The translations under genes were made by a program, and so were the position numbers. This document shows, piece by piece, positions 1-8,349 of a stretch of 64,000 bases of DNA (position 1 is its first letter; each line of letters opens with the position of its first letter). The notes under the pieces are model-generated. The model saw only the letters and a program-made list of their open reading frames with translations. It was not told where the DNA came from and did no database searches. Source of the stretch: Amycolatopsis lurida (GTDB lineage: Bacteria > Actinomycetota > Actinomycetes > Mycobacteriales > Pseudonocardiaceae); the NCBI RefSeq assembly GCF_900105055.1, contig NZ_FNTA01000003.1:496001-560000 (forward strand), written 5' to 3'.

Positions 1-576
1 AGAGTGCATGCCACGGCTGGGAAAGAGGCCGTTGGTGGCCACCAGCAGCATGAGCCCCAGCCAGAACTGCGGTACCGACCACAGCGTCAAGGCGATCCCG
101 GTCTGGACCTTGTCGAATCGGCTGCCCCGGCGCCAGCCCGCGCGGACGCCGAGCCACAGACCGAGCGCGACCGCGAGCACGGTCGCGCTGCCGACCAGCA
201 GGATCGTCGGCCACAACCGTTCGCCGATCATGTCGACGACCGGACGCCGTTGCAGGTACGAATCGCCCATGGTGCCTTGAAGCAGGCCGACGACGTAGTC
301 CCAGAACTGCTGCAGCAGAGGTTTGTCCACGCCCATCTGCGCGCGCAGTTCGGCCATCATCTTCGGATCGGTCGGCCGGTCGCGGACCATGAACCGCACG
401 GGGTCGCCGGGCAGCGTCCGGAACAGGAAGAACCCCAGCACGACGACGAGCGCCAGGCTCGCCAGCGCGCCGCCGATCTTGGAGAGCACGAACCGGGCGG
501 TGCCGGTCCCACCCCGGCGCTCGTCGGGATCGACGAGCGCCGAGGTCTTGTCGAGGGAACTGAGTGCTTCGGTCAA
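1..576 (-). CDS. ABC transporter permease, peptide/nickel (DppB-like), partial
   Basis: Inner-membrane permease of a dipeptide/oligopeptide-type ABC importer; only the first 192 residues lie in the window and the C-terminus is cut at the left edge. The start is TTG at 576, preceded by AAGGA and in frame with an upstream stop, so it cannot begin earlier. After about 30 hydrophilic residues there is a membrane segment (LASLALVVVLGFFLF), then the family hallmark RTLPGDPVRFM, a periplasmic loop containing LQGTMGDSYLQRRPV, and two further membrane segments. It starts 9 bases after the stop of the substrate-binding protein gene, so the two form an operon with the binding protein first. Substrate cannot be read from sequence. 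Confidence 0.85.
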   Translation of the reverse strand, partial: MTEALSSLDKTSALVDPDERRGGTGTARFVLSKIGGALASLALVVVLGFFLFRTLPGDPVRFMVRDRPTDPKMMAELRAQMGVDKPLLQQFWDYVVGLLQGTMGDSYLQRRPVVDMIGERLWPTILLVGSATVLAVALGLWLGVRAGWRRGSRFDKVQTGIALTLWSVPQFWLGLMLLVATNGLFPSRGMHS

Positions 577-585
577 CGCGGTCCT

Positions 586-2412
586 TTACTCCCGGTCGTC
601 GGCCGACTTGCCGCGCCGCCCGAGCAGCACGCCGCCACCGACGAGCACCACGAGCACGACCGCGCCGATGCCGATCCACAATCCGGTGTTGCCGCTTTCC
701 TCGCTGTTCGCCGCGGCCGCGTCGGCCGGGGTGGCGCCGTAGACACCCCAGTAGCCGGACTGCTCGAGGATCGCGCCGTCGGGCTGCGGCTGCTTGGTGA
801 ACGAGGAGAACTTGTCCGACCGGTAGGCCTCGAGCACGTTGTCGTAGTCGAGGACGACGTCGACGTACTCCCCCGCCAGCACCGCCTGCGCCTGCTTGAC
901 GAACTCGGCGCGCTTCACCGGGTCGAACTCGGTCAGCTGCTTCTTGTACAGGTCTTCGTAGCGCGGGTCGCAGAAGAACGTCGCCGAGCTGCCACCGTTG
1001 CCCTCGGCGTTCGGGCGGCCGGCGCAGGTGTTCAGGCTGAGGGCGTAGTCCGGGTCGGGCGAGGTGCCGTAGCCGGAGATCGCGAGGTCGTAGTTGCCCG
1101 CGGTGGTGCGGTCGTCCAGTTCGTCGTCGGAGACGAGCTCCTGCTTGACGCCGATGCCGACGTCCTTGAGCCAGCCGCTGACGAATTGCGCGACACGCTG
1201 GTCGAACGGCCGGTTCGCGTGACCGGCGAGCCGGAACTCCAGCTTCGCGCCGCCGGGCGCGACGCGGATGCCGTCCGCGCCCTTGGCGTAGCCGGCCTGG
1301 TCGAGGGCGGCGTTCGCGGCCGCGATGTCGAACTTGGTCTTCTCGGCGTCCGACGGGGTCCACGTGTAGGCCTTGTAGATCGCCGGAACGACACCGGTCC
1401 CGGGCTGGCCGTACCCGCTCATCACCTTCTGGACGATGGTCTCGGTGTCGATGGCCTGCGCGATCGCCTTACGGACGCGGACGTCCTTCAGGATCGGGTT
1501 GCCGTCACCGATCGGCTGGTCGAGGACGTTCTTGACGCCGAAGTTGATGATGAGCTCGTTGTACCGGCGGCCCGGCGCCTTGTTCGTGGTGATGTTCTTC
1601 TCGCTCTTGAGCGCGTCGAACTGCGTCGGCGTGAGCCGGTTGATGACGTCGACCTCGCCCTGCTTCAGCGCGTTGACCGCGGCCTCGGCGTCCTTGAACT
1701 GCAGCAGCTGCAGCTCGTCGACCTTGGGCGCCCCGCGCCAGTAGTCCTTGTTCGCCTTGAACTTCACGAACTCGTTCTTCTTGTACTCGGTCAGCAGATA
1801 CGGTCCGCTGCCGACGCCGACCACGGCCAGGTCGTCGGTCGAGGGGGCGTTGAGATCCTTGATCGGCTCCCAGATGTGCTTGGGCACGATCGGGACGTCG
1901 AGCGCGGTCATGGTCGCCTGCGGGGCCTTGGTCTTGATGACGAGCGTCTTGTCGTCCGGCGCCGCAACCGAGGCGAAGTTGGTGACGTAGCTGCCGTTCG
2001 CGGTGCGGGCGTTCTCGTCGTCGAGCATCCGCTGGAAGGTGAACGCGGGGTCCTGCGCGGTGATCGGTTTGCCGTCGGACCACTTCATCCCCTGGCGGAT
2101 CGTGAACGTCCAGGTGAGCTTGTCGTCCGAAGTCTTCCACGACTCCGCGATCCCGCCCGTGGGCTGGGTGTCCTCGGCCGAGGGGAGGGTCAGGAACTCG
2201 TAGTTGAACCGGCCCACCTGCGTCGACGCCGCCAGCTGGGCGGTGAAGGGGTTCAGGTGGTCGATGCCGGTCGTGAGCGCCACCCGGAGGACCTTGCCCT
2301 GCTGCTGCGCCGCCGCGGCGGGCACGAAAGGCACCGTCGCGACCGCCGAAGCGGCAAGGACCGCGACCACGCGAAGACCGCGCCGTCGCCTGGGAAAACG
2401 CTCTGTGCGCAC
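586..2412 (-). CDS. ABC transporter substrate-binding protein, family 5, with C-terminal membrane anchor
   Basis: Extracytoplasmic binding protein for peptides or a similar ligand (SBP family 5, DppA/OppA type), about 608 residues. The chosen start, GTG at 2412, places a basic n-region (RTERFPRRRRGLR) right before a hydrophobic core ending AAAAQQ, a classical Sec signal; upstream codons would add an improbable hydrophilic stretch. The mature part shows family features such as GKVLRVALTTGIDHLNPF and DGKPITAQDPAFTFQRMLDD. There is no lipobox cysteine. Instead the C-terminus carries GLWIGIGAVVLVVLVGGGV followed by LLGRRGKSADDRE, a single membrane segment with a positive stop-transfer end, so the protein is probably held at the membrane by its C-terminus. 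It is the first gene of an operon with the permease. Confidence in the family is high; the start is less certain. Confidence 0.85.
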   Translation of the reverse strand: MRTERFPRRRRGLRVVAVLAASAVATVPFVPAAAAQQQGKVLRVALTTGIDHLNPFTAQLAASTQVGRFNYEFLTLPSAEDTQPTGGIAESWKTSDDKLTWTFTIRQGMKWSDGKPITAQDPAFTFQRMLDDENARTANGSYVTNFASVAAPDDKTLVIKTKAPQATMTALDVPIVPKHIWEPIKDLNAPSTDDLAVVGVGSGPYLLTEYKKNEFVKFKANKDYWRGAPKVDELQLLQFKDAEAAVNALKQGEVDVINRLTPTQFDALKSEKNITTNKAPGRRYNELIINFGVKNVLDQPIGDGNPILKDVRVRKAIAQAIDTETIVQKVMSGYGQPGTGVVPAIYKAYTWTPSDAEKTKFDIAAANAALDQAGYAKGADGIRVAPGGAKLEFRLAGHANRPFDQRVAQFVSGWLKDVGIGVKQELVSDDELDDRTTAGNYDLAISGYGTSPDPDYALSLNTCAGRPNAEGNGGSSATFFCDPRYEDLYKKQLTEFDPVKRAEFVKQAQAVLAGEYVDVVLDYDNVLEAYRSDKFSSFTKQPQPDGAILEQSGYWGVYGATPADAAAANSEESGNTGLWIGIGAVVLVVLVGGGVLLGRRGKSADDRE

Positions 2413-2720
2413 GAAGACCACCCCATCGAAACTCGCTGTGACCCAACCCCCGAGGCGGAAAAGTAACCACATGTCGCGGTAACCGCGCAATGACTCGCCA
2501 ATACCGATCGTGCACAGCGGATGCCGTCGCGTGGTCGACAGCTACTTTACGTCTCGCTGACATTGCACTGTGTCACCGTTTCGGCGCGCGAACCGGTACC
2601 ACGTGCAGTGTCCTGGGTATTCAAGGGAAGCGGGCTTGCAAAAGCCTTGCGCGCGATGATGCCCAATCGATACGTGCGACGAAGTGAGAGCAAAGCGTTT
2701 CGTCCTCTGAATGCGAGGCG
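2413..2720. promoter_or_regulatory. Intergenic region upstream of the ABC importer operon
   Basis: About 308 bases without a convincing gene, between the 3' end of the 598-residue membrane protein gene and the binding-protein start. It should carry the promoter of the importer operon. The only structure seen is a weak inverted repeat, TGACA and TGTCA separated by 8 bases (2558-2575), which could be a regulator site but is short enough to be chance. Confidence 0.3.
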
Positions 2721-4517
2721 TCAGCCGACCGAGACCTCACGCCGGCGCGCGGTGGCCGCGGCCGCGTAGAGCCAGGCGAACAATGCCCACATACCGGCGA
2801 AGATGAGCCCGACGGTCACGTAAGCGATCGTCCACAGCACGGCGGGCGTGTCCGACTTCCGTTCGCGTTGCAGGAACTCGATCTCCGACATGAACGGGCG
2901 GGTGCCGGACGTCGCGTCGATCGACGGCGCGTTCGCGGCCGGGTCGGCGGGGGCGTAGATCGGGGCGAGCCCCATCACCCGGTTCGGGACGTGCACGCGG
3001 ATCCCGGTCTTCCACTGGCCGAACACCGGCAACGGCTGGACGGTGCGGTACACCCCATCGCCGATCTTCTCCAGCGGCGCGGTGAAGAAGTCGCCGCCCT
3101 GCCACGCGAAACCGTTGAGCCACACAGCGTCGTCGGCCAGGTCCGGCCGCGAGATCGTCACGGTCGCGTCGACCCAGCGGGGCGTGCCGCCGCCGTGCGG
3201 ATTCGAGATCGGCAGCCCGGTCGCGGACTCGGTCAGCCGGATGTCGGCGGTGAACCCCGGTTCCGGATCCTGCGGAACGGCGACCGCCGACATCAAGGCG
3301 ACCGCGCCCAGCGCGCCGACGAGCCCGACCGCGTGACGAGGCCCCGCTGCGGGCACCCGCGTCGCCGTCTCCTCCACTCGCTGGTACTGCCAGACACCGA
3401 TGAACGCACCCGCCAGCGCCGCGCCGGTCCCGAACAGGACGAACAGCGGCAAATGAGCGGCAGGCCAGGGGTTCGGCATCAGCCATTGCGTGAACGCCGC
3501 CTCGGCGAGCATTCCGGCCGTTCCCACGAGCAGACCGGCGACAGCGGCGAACGCGTAACCCTGCCGGTTGCGCATCGCGAGGGCGACGACCTCGATGATC
3601 AGCGCTTCGGCAACGTATGGCAGCAGCGAGGCCACGTGCAGGTCGGCGAACAGCGGGATGACGGCGAACGAAGCGCGGGAGGCGAGGAAGACCGCGAGCA
3701 CGATCAGCGCGCCGCCCGGCCCCCAGGACAGCCGCCCGTAGGTCAGCGTCCAAGCGCCGATCAGACCGACGAGCACGACCTGCGACAGCATCGGGAACTG
3801 CGGGACGCCGAGGTCGAACTCCATCAGGAACGCCGAAGCACCCATCATCCAGGCACCGGCGAGCACCGGGCCGAGCAGACGCACGACCGGCCCGGTCGCG
3901 CCGACCTGCCGGGCCTCGCCGAGCAGCAGTTGCAGTCCCAGCACGACACAGACGCCGCCGCCGATCATCAGGACGTGCGTCGGTCCCCATTCGGTGACGT
4001 CCTGGCCGAACAGGCGGTGCCACACGTCGTCGAGCGGGAACCCGGCGATGCCGACCAGGCCGGTCGCCATCATCTGGATGGATCCCATCGGCGCCCGCCA
4101 GTGCGGGCCGATCTTGAACGTGCGCTTGGGCAGATCCTTCGTCGCGAGGGTCGCGCTGAGCACGCCGCTGGCGAAGATGCCCATCAGTCCGAAGTAGATC
4201 GGGTAGTGCGACGGGTTCGCGAGCGGCCCTTCGTCGCGGCCGAGCTCCATGTGGATCGGCACGTCCCAGTAGACACCGATCAGCGCCGACATCCCGGAGA
4301 GGAAGGCGACGAACATCGGCAGCGCCGCCCAACGCGGCAGACCGCTGAATCCACCCATCCAGTCGGCGACCCGGCCGAATACCGTCCGCTTCCCCGCGCG
4401 CTCGCGGAGCACGAAAAGGGCCAACGGCAGGAAGACCGCGGTGAACATCAGGCCCGCGATGAAGATCTGCCCGATTTGCGCGCCGCCGGCAGGCGGGCTC
4501 TCCTGAGCCATGAACAC
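2721..4517 (-). CDS. Polytopic membrane protein with C-terminal extracytoplasmic domain, unknown function
   Basis: 598 residues, roughly 11-12 membrane segments in residues 15-410, an outside domain at about 420-555 and a final membrane segment at about 560-586. I recognise no named enzyme. Conserved-looking polar residues sit beside or inside membrane segments: DVPIHME (H89), NPSHYPIYFG (H104), GPHWRAPMG (H139) and DVWHRLFGQDVTEWGPTH (H167, H181), a pattern suggesting metal binding. The outside domain contains DGVYRTVQPLPVFGQWKTG, resembling YtkA/FixH-type immunoglobulin-like domains. It is divergent from the cupredoxin-like lipoprotein and second membrane protein across a 105-base promoter region with an inverted repeat, suggesting shared control. 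Start GTG at 4517 has AGGAAGG upstream; ATG 4511 is the alternative. Confidence 0.75.
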   Translation of the reverse strand: MFMAQESPPAGGAQIGQIFIAGLMFTAVFLPLALFVLRERAGKRTVFGRVADWMGGFSGLPRWAALPMFVAFLSGMSALIGVYWDVPIHMELGRDEGPLANPSHYPIYFGLMGIFASGVLSATLATKDLPKRTFKIGPHWRAPMGSIQMMATGLVGIAGFPLDDVWHRLFGQDVTEWGPTHVLMIGGGVCVVLGLQLLLGEARQVGATGPVVRLLGPVLAGAWMMGASAFLMEFDLGVPQFPMLSQVVLVGLIGAWTLTYGRLSWGPGGALIVLAVFLASRASFAVIPLFADLHVASLLPYVAEALIIEVVALAMRNRQGYAFAAVAGLLVGTAGMLAEAAFTQWLMPNPWPAAHLPLFVLFGTGAALAGAFIGVWQYQRVEETATRVPAAGPRHAVGLVGALGAVALMSAVAVPQDPEPGFTADIRLTESATGLPISNPHGGGTPRWVDATVTISRPDLADDAVWLNGFAWQGGDFFTAPLEKIGDGVYRTVQPLPVFGQWKTGIRVHVPNRVMGLAPIYAPADPAANAPSIDATSGTRPFMSEIEFLQRERKSDTPAVLWTIAYVTVGLIFAGMWALFAWLYAAAATARRREVSVG

Positions 4518-4542
4518 CGTTCTCGCCTTCCTGCTAACCTAA

Positions 4543-4564
4543 GTAACTGTTACCTTGGGGTAAC
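4543..4564. promoter_or_regulatory. Overlapping inverted repeats in the divergent promoter region
   Basis: Between the divergent starts at 4517 and 4623 lie two overlapping perfect inverted repeats: GTAAC-T-GTTAC (4543-4553) and GTTACC-TTGG-GGTAAC (4549-4564). In this GC-rich DNA their AT content and symmetry make them a likely operator acting on both transcripts. No regulator gene is adjacent, so the protein that binds is unknown. Confidence 0.5.
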
Positions 4565-4622
4565 ACGATAGGCGCAAGGTCCCGGCCGGGCAAGCCGGGG
4601 CGTACGACTTGGAGGCACCTCG

Positions 4623-4973
4623 ATGCGGAGGATCGGCGCGATCACCGTGGCCGCACTGCTGGCCGTGACCGGCTGTTCGGCCGGTTCCGAGCAGGCGCCG
4701 GGCACCGGCATCCGGACCGTCAAGTTCTCGATCACCGAGGGCAAGCGCACGGCGGGACCCGAGGAGGTCGCGGTACGCACCGGCGAGAACGTCGCGCTCG
4801 AAGTCACTTCGGACCAGCCGGACGAACTGCACGTCCACGGCTACGACAAGGCCGCCCAGCTGTCACCCGGCGTCCCGGGGACGGTCGCCTTCACCGCGAA
4901 CATCGACGGGATCTTCGAGGTGGAACTGCACAAGAGCGGCGCGGCGGTGACCAAGCTCCGGGTGAGCGGATGA
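4623..4973 (+). CDS. Cupredoxin-like lipoprotein
   Basis: 116 residues. Signal peptide with lipobox VTGC (Cys18), so predicted to be lipid-anchored outside the membrane. The mature domain is a small beta-sandwich of the Cupredoxin_1/EfeO-like type, with the typical DELHVHGYD and a closing GIFEVELHKSG. His70, His72 and His103 are candidate metal ligands; I see no type 1 copper Cys-Met pair, so electron transfer is not assured and metal delivery or sensing is equally possible. The stop overlaps the next start by 4 bases (ATGA), showing translational coupling with the 407-residue membrane protein. Confidence 0.8.
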   Translation: MRRIGAITVAALLAVTGCSAGSEQAPGTGIRTVKFSITEGKRTAGPEEVAVRTGENVALEVTSDQPDELHVHGYDKAAQLSPGVPGTVAFTANIDGIFEVELHKSGAAVTKLRVSG

Positions 4974-6193
4974 TCCTGGCGCACGGTCTCGGCGGCCGGT
5001 CCGATCTGCCGGTCCCGCTGTGGCTCGCGCTCTACGCGGGAGCGGCGGCCGTCGTGGTCTCCTTCTTCGCGCTCACCGTGCTCTGGAAGGAGCCGAAACT
5101 CCGCGGCGCCGACGCCGGCCGCCCCCTCCCCCTCGTCCTGCAACGGTTCGTCGACGGCCGGTTTTCGCGAATCGCGGGGCGCGTGCTCGGCGTGATTCTG
5201 TTCGCGGGTTTTCTCGCCATGGCGTGGGCGGGTCCGGACAACTCGGCCGGCAACCCGGCACCGGCATGGTTCTACGTCTGGTTCTGGGTCGGCCTGGTCC
5301 CGCTCTCACTCCTGTTCGGCCCGGTCTGGCGGCGACTGAATCCACTGAGGACGATCGCGGCACTGATCCCTGCCCGGCGACGCGAACTCCCGGGTCGGCT
5401 GGGGTACCTGCCCGCGATCGTCGGTCTCCTGGCATTTCTTTGGCTGGAACTTGTGTTCCCGCATTCGGACTCACCGCGAGCAATCGCCTTTTTCGCCGCC
5501 GTATATGCCGTTATACACATCGCTCTGGGTGGGGTTTACGGTCCGCGGTGGTTCGACCACGGTGACGCCTTCGAGGTCTATGCGCGCCTGATCGCGGCCC
5601 TCTCCCCTTTCGGTAGGCGGGCAGATGGGCGCCTGGTGATCCGGAACCCGCTGGACGGCCTGCTCACCATCTCCCCCGCGCCGTGGCTGACCGCGCTGGT
5701 GCTGGTGGTTCTCGGCTCGACGGCGTTCGACGGCCTCACCCGGCTTCCGTTCTGGACGTCGCTGGAGGCCGGTGTCCTCGGCGGCACCGCCGGGCTCGCG
5801 GCCTGTATCGCGCTCACCTACGGCGCCTATGCGGGCGCCATCAGCCTGACCAGGCCGTATCTGCGCCGCGGGTTCGATCCCTATCCGGCGTTCGCGCCGT
5901 CGTTGATCCCGATCATGGTCGGCTACACGGTCGCGCATTACTTCTCGTTCGCCGTGTTCTCCGGTCAGCAGGGGTTCGGCCGCGCGATCGACTACACGGT
6001 CGTCTCGGCAGGCGTGATCGCGCTGGTGCAGATCGCCGGGATCGTCGCCGGGCATGTGCTGGCCGTAACCTCGGCGCATGATCGTTCCGTCGGCGTGCTG
6101 CGCGCGAACTACGTCAAGGTGGGCCAGTACCCCATGCTGGCGCTGATGATCGGCTACACCGCGCTCGGGATCGCGCTGGTCTCCGGCTCATGA
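4970..6193 (+). CDS. Polytopic membrane protein, partner of the cupredoxin-like lipoprotein
   Basis: 407 residues with about 10 membrane segments. The N-terminus AHGLGGRSDLPVPLW, the central GSTAFDGL, the VGYTVAHYFSF motif and the late SAHDRSVG are the most distinctive points; His residues within or next to membrane segments could bind metal. From memory, relatives of this family in actinobacterial genomes are sometimes labelled fenitrothion hydrolase membrane subunit, but I would not assign that reaction here. It is translationally coupled to the lipoprotein upstream and, through ATGA at 6190-6193, to the tiny membrane peptide downstream, so the three are made together. Transport, redox or maturation roles are all open. 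Confidence 0.7.
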   Translation: MILAHGLGGRSDLPVPLWLALYAGAAAVVVSFFALTVLWKEPKLRGADAGRPLPLVLQRFVDGRFSRIAGRVLGVILFAGFLAMAWAGPDNSAGNPAPAWFYVWFWVGLVPLSLLFGPVWRRLNPLRTIAALIPARRRELPGRLGYLPAIVGLLAFLWLELVFPHSDSPRAIAFFAAVYAVIHIALGGVYGPRWFDHGDAFEVYARLIAALSPFGRRADGRLVIRNPLDGLLTISPAPWLTALVLVVLGSTAFDGLTRLPFWTSLEAGVLGGTAGLAACIALTYGAYAGAISLTRPYLRRGFDPYPAFAPSLIPIMVGYTVAHYFSFAVFSGQQGFGRAIDYTVVSAGVIALVQIAGIVAGHVLAVTSAHDRSVGVLRANYVKVGQYPMLALMIGYTALGIALVSGS

Positions 6194-6336
6194 CCATCGC
6201 GGCGCGGGTGGTGATGATGCACCAGGGCGGCTGGGACGAGATCCTCATCTTCGTCGGCCCCGTGGTGATCATCGGGCTGCTCGTCTACGTCGCGCGCAAG
6301 CAGGTCCCGACGACACCCGAGGAAGAGGACGAGTAG
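6190..6336 (+). CDS. 48-residue single-span membrane peptide
   Basis: Begins MTIAARVVMMHQGGW, followed by one membrane segment (ILIFVGPVVIIGLLVYVA) and an acidic tail ending TPEEEDE. The ATG overlaps the stop of the preceding gene (ATGA), the usual sign of coupled translation, and the reading frame ends directly against the convergent gene at 6337. Small acidic-tailed peptides like this often stabilise a membrane complex; here it would be a subunit of the cupredoxin cluster. The function is an inference from position only. Confidence 0.65.
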   Translation: MTIAARVVMMHQGGWDEILIFVGPVVIIGLLVYVARKQVPTTPEEEDE

Positions 6337-6786
6337 TCATTCGAGCGGGACGTAGTCGCCACCGGCCTTCGCCGCCGCGAGATCAGGGCATGTGGACGCG
6401 CCACATATGAAGCGGCCCCGCACGACGCGGACATAGGAACCGTCCAAGGGGAAGACGAGCACGAACTTCGCTCCGTCGTTGCCGCGCAGGACGGCTCCCT
6501 TCCTCAGGGTGTCGAGGAATTCGATGATGTCGCTTTCGATCTCCTCCGCGAACTCGCGCTGCTTTTCCTGCGACAGGTCGTACAGATCGGTGTCGATGTC
6601 GTAGGTGGCGCGTTTGCCGGTCACGGGGTCGACCGCTTCGAAGGCGAGCCCGAGCCATCGTCGCGGCTCGACGTCCACGACGGCCTGCCAGATCGATCCG
6701 TCGAGCTGCCACCTGAATTCCGCGACCTTCACCGCCTGAAGCTCGCGCAGGAAGGCCAGGAGCCGGTGACCCGCTTCAGCTCGCAT
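6337..6786 (-). CDS. Hypothetical protein, downstream partner of TetR
   Basis: 149 residues, soluble, no signal or membrane segment. The sequence has a beta-rich look (FRWQLDGSIWQAVVDVEPR, GAKFVLVFPLDGSYVRVVRG) with a helical middle part (SQEKQREFAEEIESDIIEFL) and one CxxxxC pair near the end. I do not recognise the family. Its ATG lies inside the last codons of the TetR gene (11-base overlap), so it is probably translated from the same mRNA and under the same autoregulation. Confidence 0.6.
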   Translation of the reverse strand: MRAEAGHRLLAFLRELQAVKVAEFRWQLDGSIWQAVVDVEPRRWLGLAFEAVDPVTGKRATYDIDTDLYDLSQEKQREFAEEIESDIIEFLDTLRKGAVLRGNDGAKFVLVFPLDGSYVRVVRGRFICGASTCPDLAAAKAGGDYVPLE

Positions 6787-7342
6787 GACCGGGCCTGCCG
6801 CCGAGGAGCAGTGCCCCGGCCAGTTCGGTGACCTCTTCCCGAGTACGGCCGCCGTGATCTGCGGCCATGAAGTGCTTGCCGATCAGGAGCGAGAACGCGA
6901 GCAGGCAGCGGGCTTCGACCTCGTCCTCGTCGGCGAAGATCTCGCGCATGAGGGAACGCAGGTAGTCCATTCGCTGGTTGTCGACCCGCCGGAGCCGTTC
7001 GGCCACCACCGCGTCGCGCCGGGCCCAATCCCGGATGGCGAGGTCGATCGGCAGGAGACGATCACCGGCGAGCAGACCCGCGCGGCGGATCTTCGCCCTG
7101 GCGTCACCGCCTTCACTCTCGACGCTCTCGAAGAGGAGGTCCGTGCTCATCCGCTCCCAGGTGGCGAGCATTTCCTCCAGCAGGGCGCCCCGATCGGCGA
7201 AATGACCGTAGAACCCGCCTTTGGTGACACCCAAGGCTTTCGCGAGTGCCTCGACGCGCACGGCGTCGGGACCTCCGGCGGCGAGGGCATGCAACCCCGC
7301 GTCGATCCAGGCGCTCGGCGGGGTCCGGGTTTCGGCGGCCAT
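6776..7342 (-). CDS. TetR family transcriptional regulator
   Basis: 188 residues. The N-terminal helix-turn-helix is clear (VEALAKALGVTKGGFYGHFADRG, residues 30-52, shown here broken: VEALAKALGVT then KGGFYGHFADRG), followed by a helical ligand domain of normal length. It is divergent from the monooxygenase gene at 7436, with a near-ideal TetR operator between them, so it most likely represses itself and that operon. TACGGT stands six bases before the ATG, suggesting a leaderless transcript. The ligand is unknown; antibiotic or lipophilic small molecules are typical. Confidence 0.9.
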   Translation of the reverse strand: MAAETRTPPSAWIDAGLHALAAGGPDAVRVEALAKALGVTKGGFYGHFADRGALLEEMLATWERMSTDLLFESVESEGGDARAKIRRAGLLAGDRLLPIDLAIRDWARRDAVVAERLRRVDNQRMDYLRSLMREIFADEDEVEARCLLAFSLLIGKHFMAADHGGRTREEVTELAGALLLGGRPGHAS

Positions 7343-7386
7343 GGGATCACCGTATCTCCCGTCACTCCGCCACCACGAGGACGATA

Positions 7387-7402
7387 TATACGCTACCGTA
7401 TA
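7387..7402. promoter_or_regulatory. TetR operator, TATACG-CTAC-CGTATA
   Basis: Perfect 6-base inverted repeat with a 4-base spacer, midway between the TetR start (7342) and the monooxygenase start (7436). The arrangement matches the usual size and position of TetR operators, so binding by the adjacent regulator is the simple reading. Confidence 0.75.
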
Positions 7403-7435
7403 GATGGCGGAAGTTCACTGGGAGGAACAACGACG

Positions 7436-7720
7436 ATGACTGTCGGATTCGTGGCCACGCATTACCCGCACCCCGATCATCACGACGACTTCGTGTCGCG
7501 CGTCCGGCGAGTCGCCGACGTCTTGCGCTCCACTCCGGGCTGCCTCGCCGCCGAATGCTGGATCACCGCCGCGAGCGACGCCGTGGTGTCGATCGTGCGC
7601 TGGGAATCCGAGGCGGCACAGGCGGCATCGATGCAGGCCCTGGGATCGGCGGACGTGGACGTCGCCTTCGACGACCGTGAAGTCCGTCCGCGCGAGATCG
7701 TCCAGCTGGTGTCGGCATGA
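7436..7720 (+). CDS. Antibiotic biosynthesis monooxygenase (ABM) domain protein
   Basis: 94 residues, the length of a single ferredoxin-like ABM domain. These are cofactor-free monooxygenases or small ligand-handling proteins. The sequence opens with TVGFVATHYPHPDHHDDF and has the conserved middle TPGCLAAECW and VSIVRWESEAAQAAS. ATG 7436 has GGGAGG in front. It is probably repressed by the divergent TetR and is translationally coupled (ATGA at 7717-7720) to a DUF2867 protein. Substrate unknown. Confidence 0.8.
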   Translation: MTVGFVATHYPHPDHHDDFVSRVRRVADVLRSTPGCLAAECWITAASDAVVSIVRWESEAAQAASMQALGSADVDVAFDDREVRPREIVQLVSA

Positions 7721-8295
7721 AACTCGCGAGCACGGCCCACACCGTCCACACGTGGCGGATCCACGAAATCGCCGGGGACTTCGACCTCGAAGACGTCTGG
7801 GCACTCGATACACCCGGCGGGCCGGACGATTTCGGCAAGCTGGTCAAGCAGTTCTCGTCGGGGAATTTCCCGGATGGGGCGCCGCTCCCCGTTCGGGCAC
7901 TGTGGGCGTTGCGCTGGAAGCTCGGCGGCCTCCTCGGGCTGGACGAACGGGATTCCGGCCTCGACACCAGGGTGGGCTCGCTCCGCGGCAGGCTGCCGGA
8001 AGACCTCCGCGACACACCCATCGGCCCGGATGAGGACTGGCTGCCGTTCACCCCGCTGTACCGGCTCGACGACGAATTCGCCGCCGAAATGGCGAACCGG
8101 ACCATGCACGGCGTCCTGCACATCGCCTGGGTCGAGGACGGGCAGGGCGGGTATCGCGGTCAGATGGCGGTGCTGGTCAAACCCAACGGGATGTTCGGCC
8201 GGGTGTACATGACCTTCATCAAGCCGTTCCGGTACCTGATCGTCTATCCGGCGCTCATGCGGATGATCGCGCGGGAATGGGCGGCACGCTCCTGA
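7717..8295 (+). CDS. DUF2867 family protein
   Basis: 192 residues, cytoplasmic, resembling the DUF2867 family, whose members have no settled function; some sit fused to or beside NAD-binding epimerase-like proteins. Visible features are WALDTPGGPDDFGKLVKQF, WKLGGLLGLDERDSGL near residue 70, TMHGVLHIAWVEDG and a C-terminal aromatic/basic stretch (FIKPFRYLIVYPALMRMI). It follows the ABM gene with overlapping stop and start codons, so both are one regulated unit under TetR. The operon ends at the palindrome at 8302. Confidence 0.7.
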   Translation: MKLASTAHTVHTWRIHEIAGDFDLEDVWALDTPGGPDDFGKLVKQFSSGNFPDGAPLPVRALWALRWKLGGLLGLDERDSGLDTRVGSLRGRLPEDLRDTPIGPDEDWLPFTPLYRLDDEFAAEMANRTMHGVLHIAWVEDGQGGYRGQMAVLVKPNGMFGRVYMTFIKPFRYLIVYPALMRMIAREWAARS

Positions 8296-8301
8296 AACCG
8301 A

Positions 8302-8349
8302 CCTCGTGAGTGGTAAGGACGGCTAGAACCGTCTTTACCACTCACGAGG
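8302..8349. repeat. Family A palindrome (bidirectional terminator-like)
   Basis: Two 21-base arms, CCTCGTGAGTGGTAAGGACG(G) and its complement with one mismatch, around the loop CTAGAA. It lies between the convergent DUF2867 and HxlR genes and even supplies the HxlR stop codon (TGA within CTCGTGAG). There is no U-tract, as is common for actinobacterial hairpin terminators. Near-identical copy at 34092-34137 and degenerate copies at 38032 and 38245. Confidence 0.8.

Noticed and set aside
4..2466. Plus-strand open frame of 820 codons over the ABC importer genes
   Set aside because: Arg/Asp/Val-rich composition typical of antisense frames in GC-rich DNA; the minus strand encodes a permease and binding protein with clear motifs.
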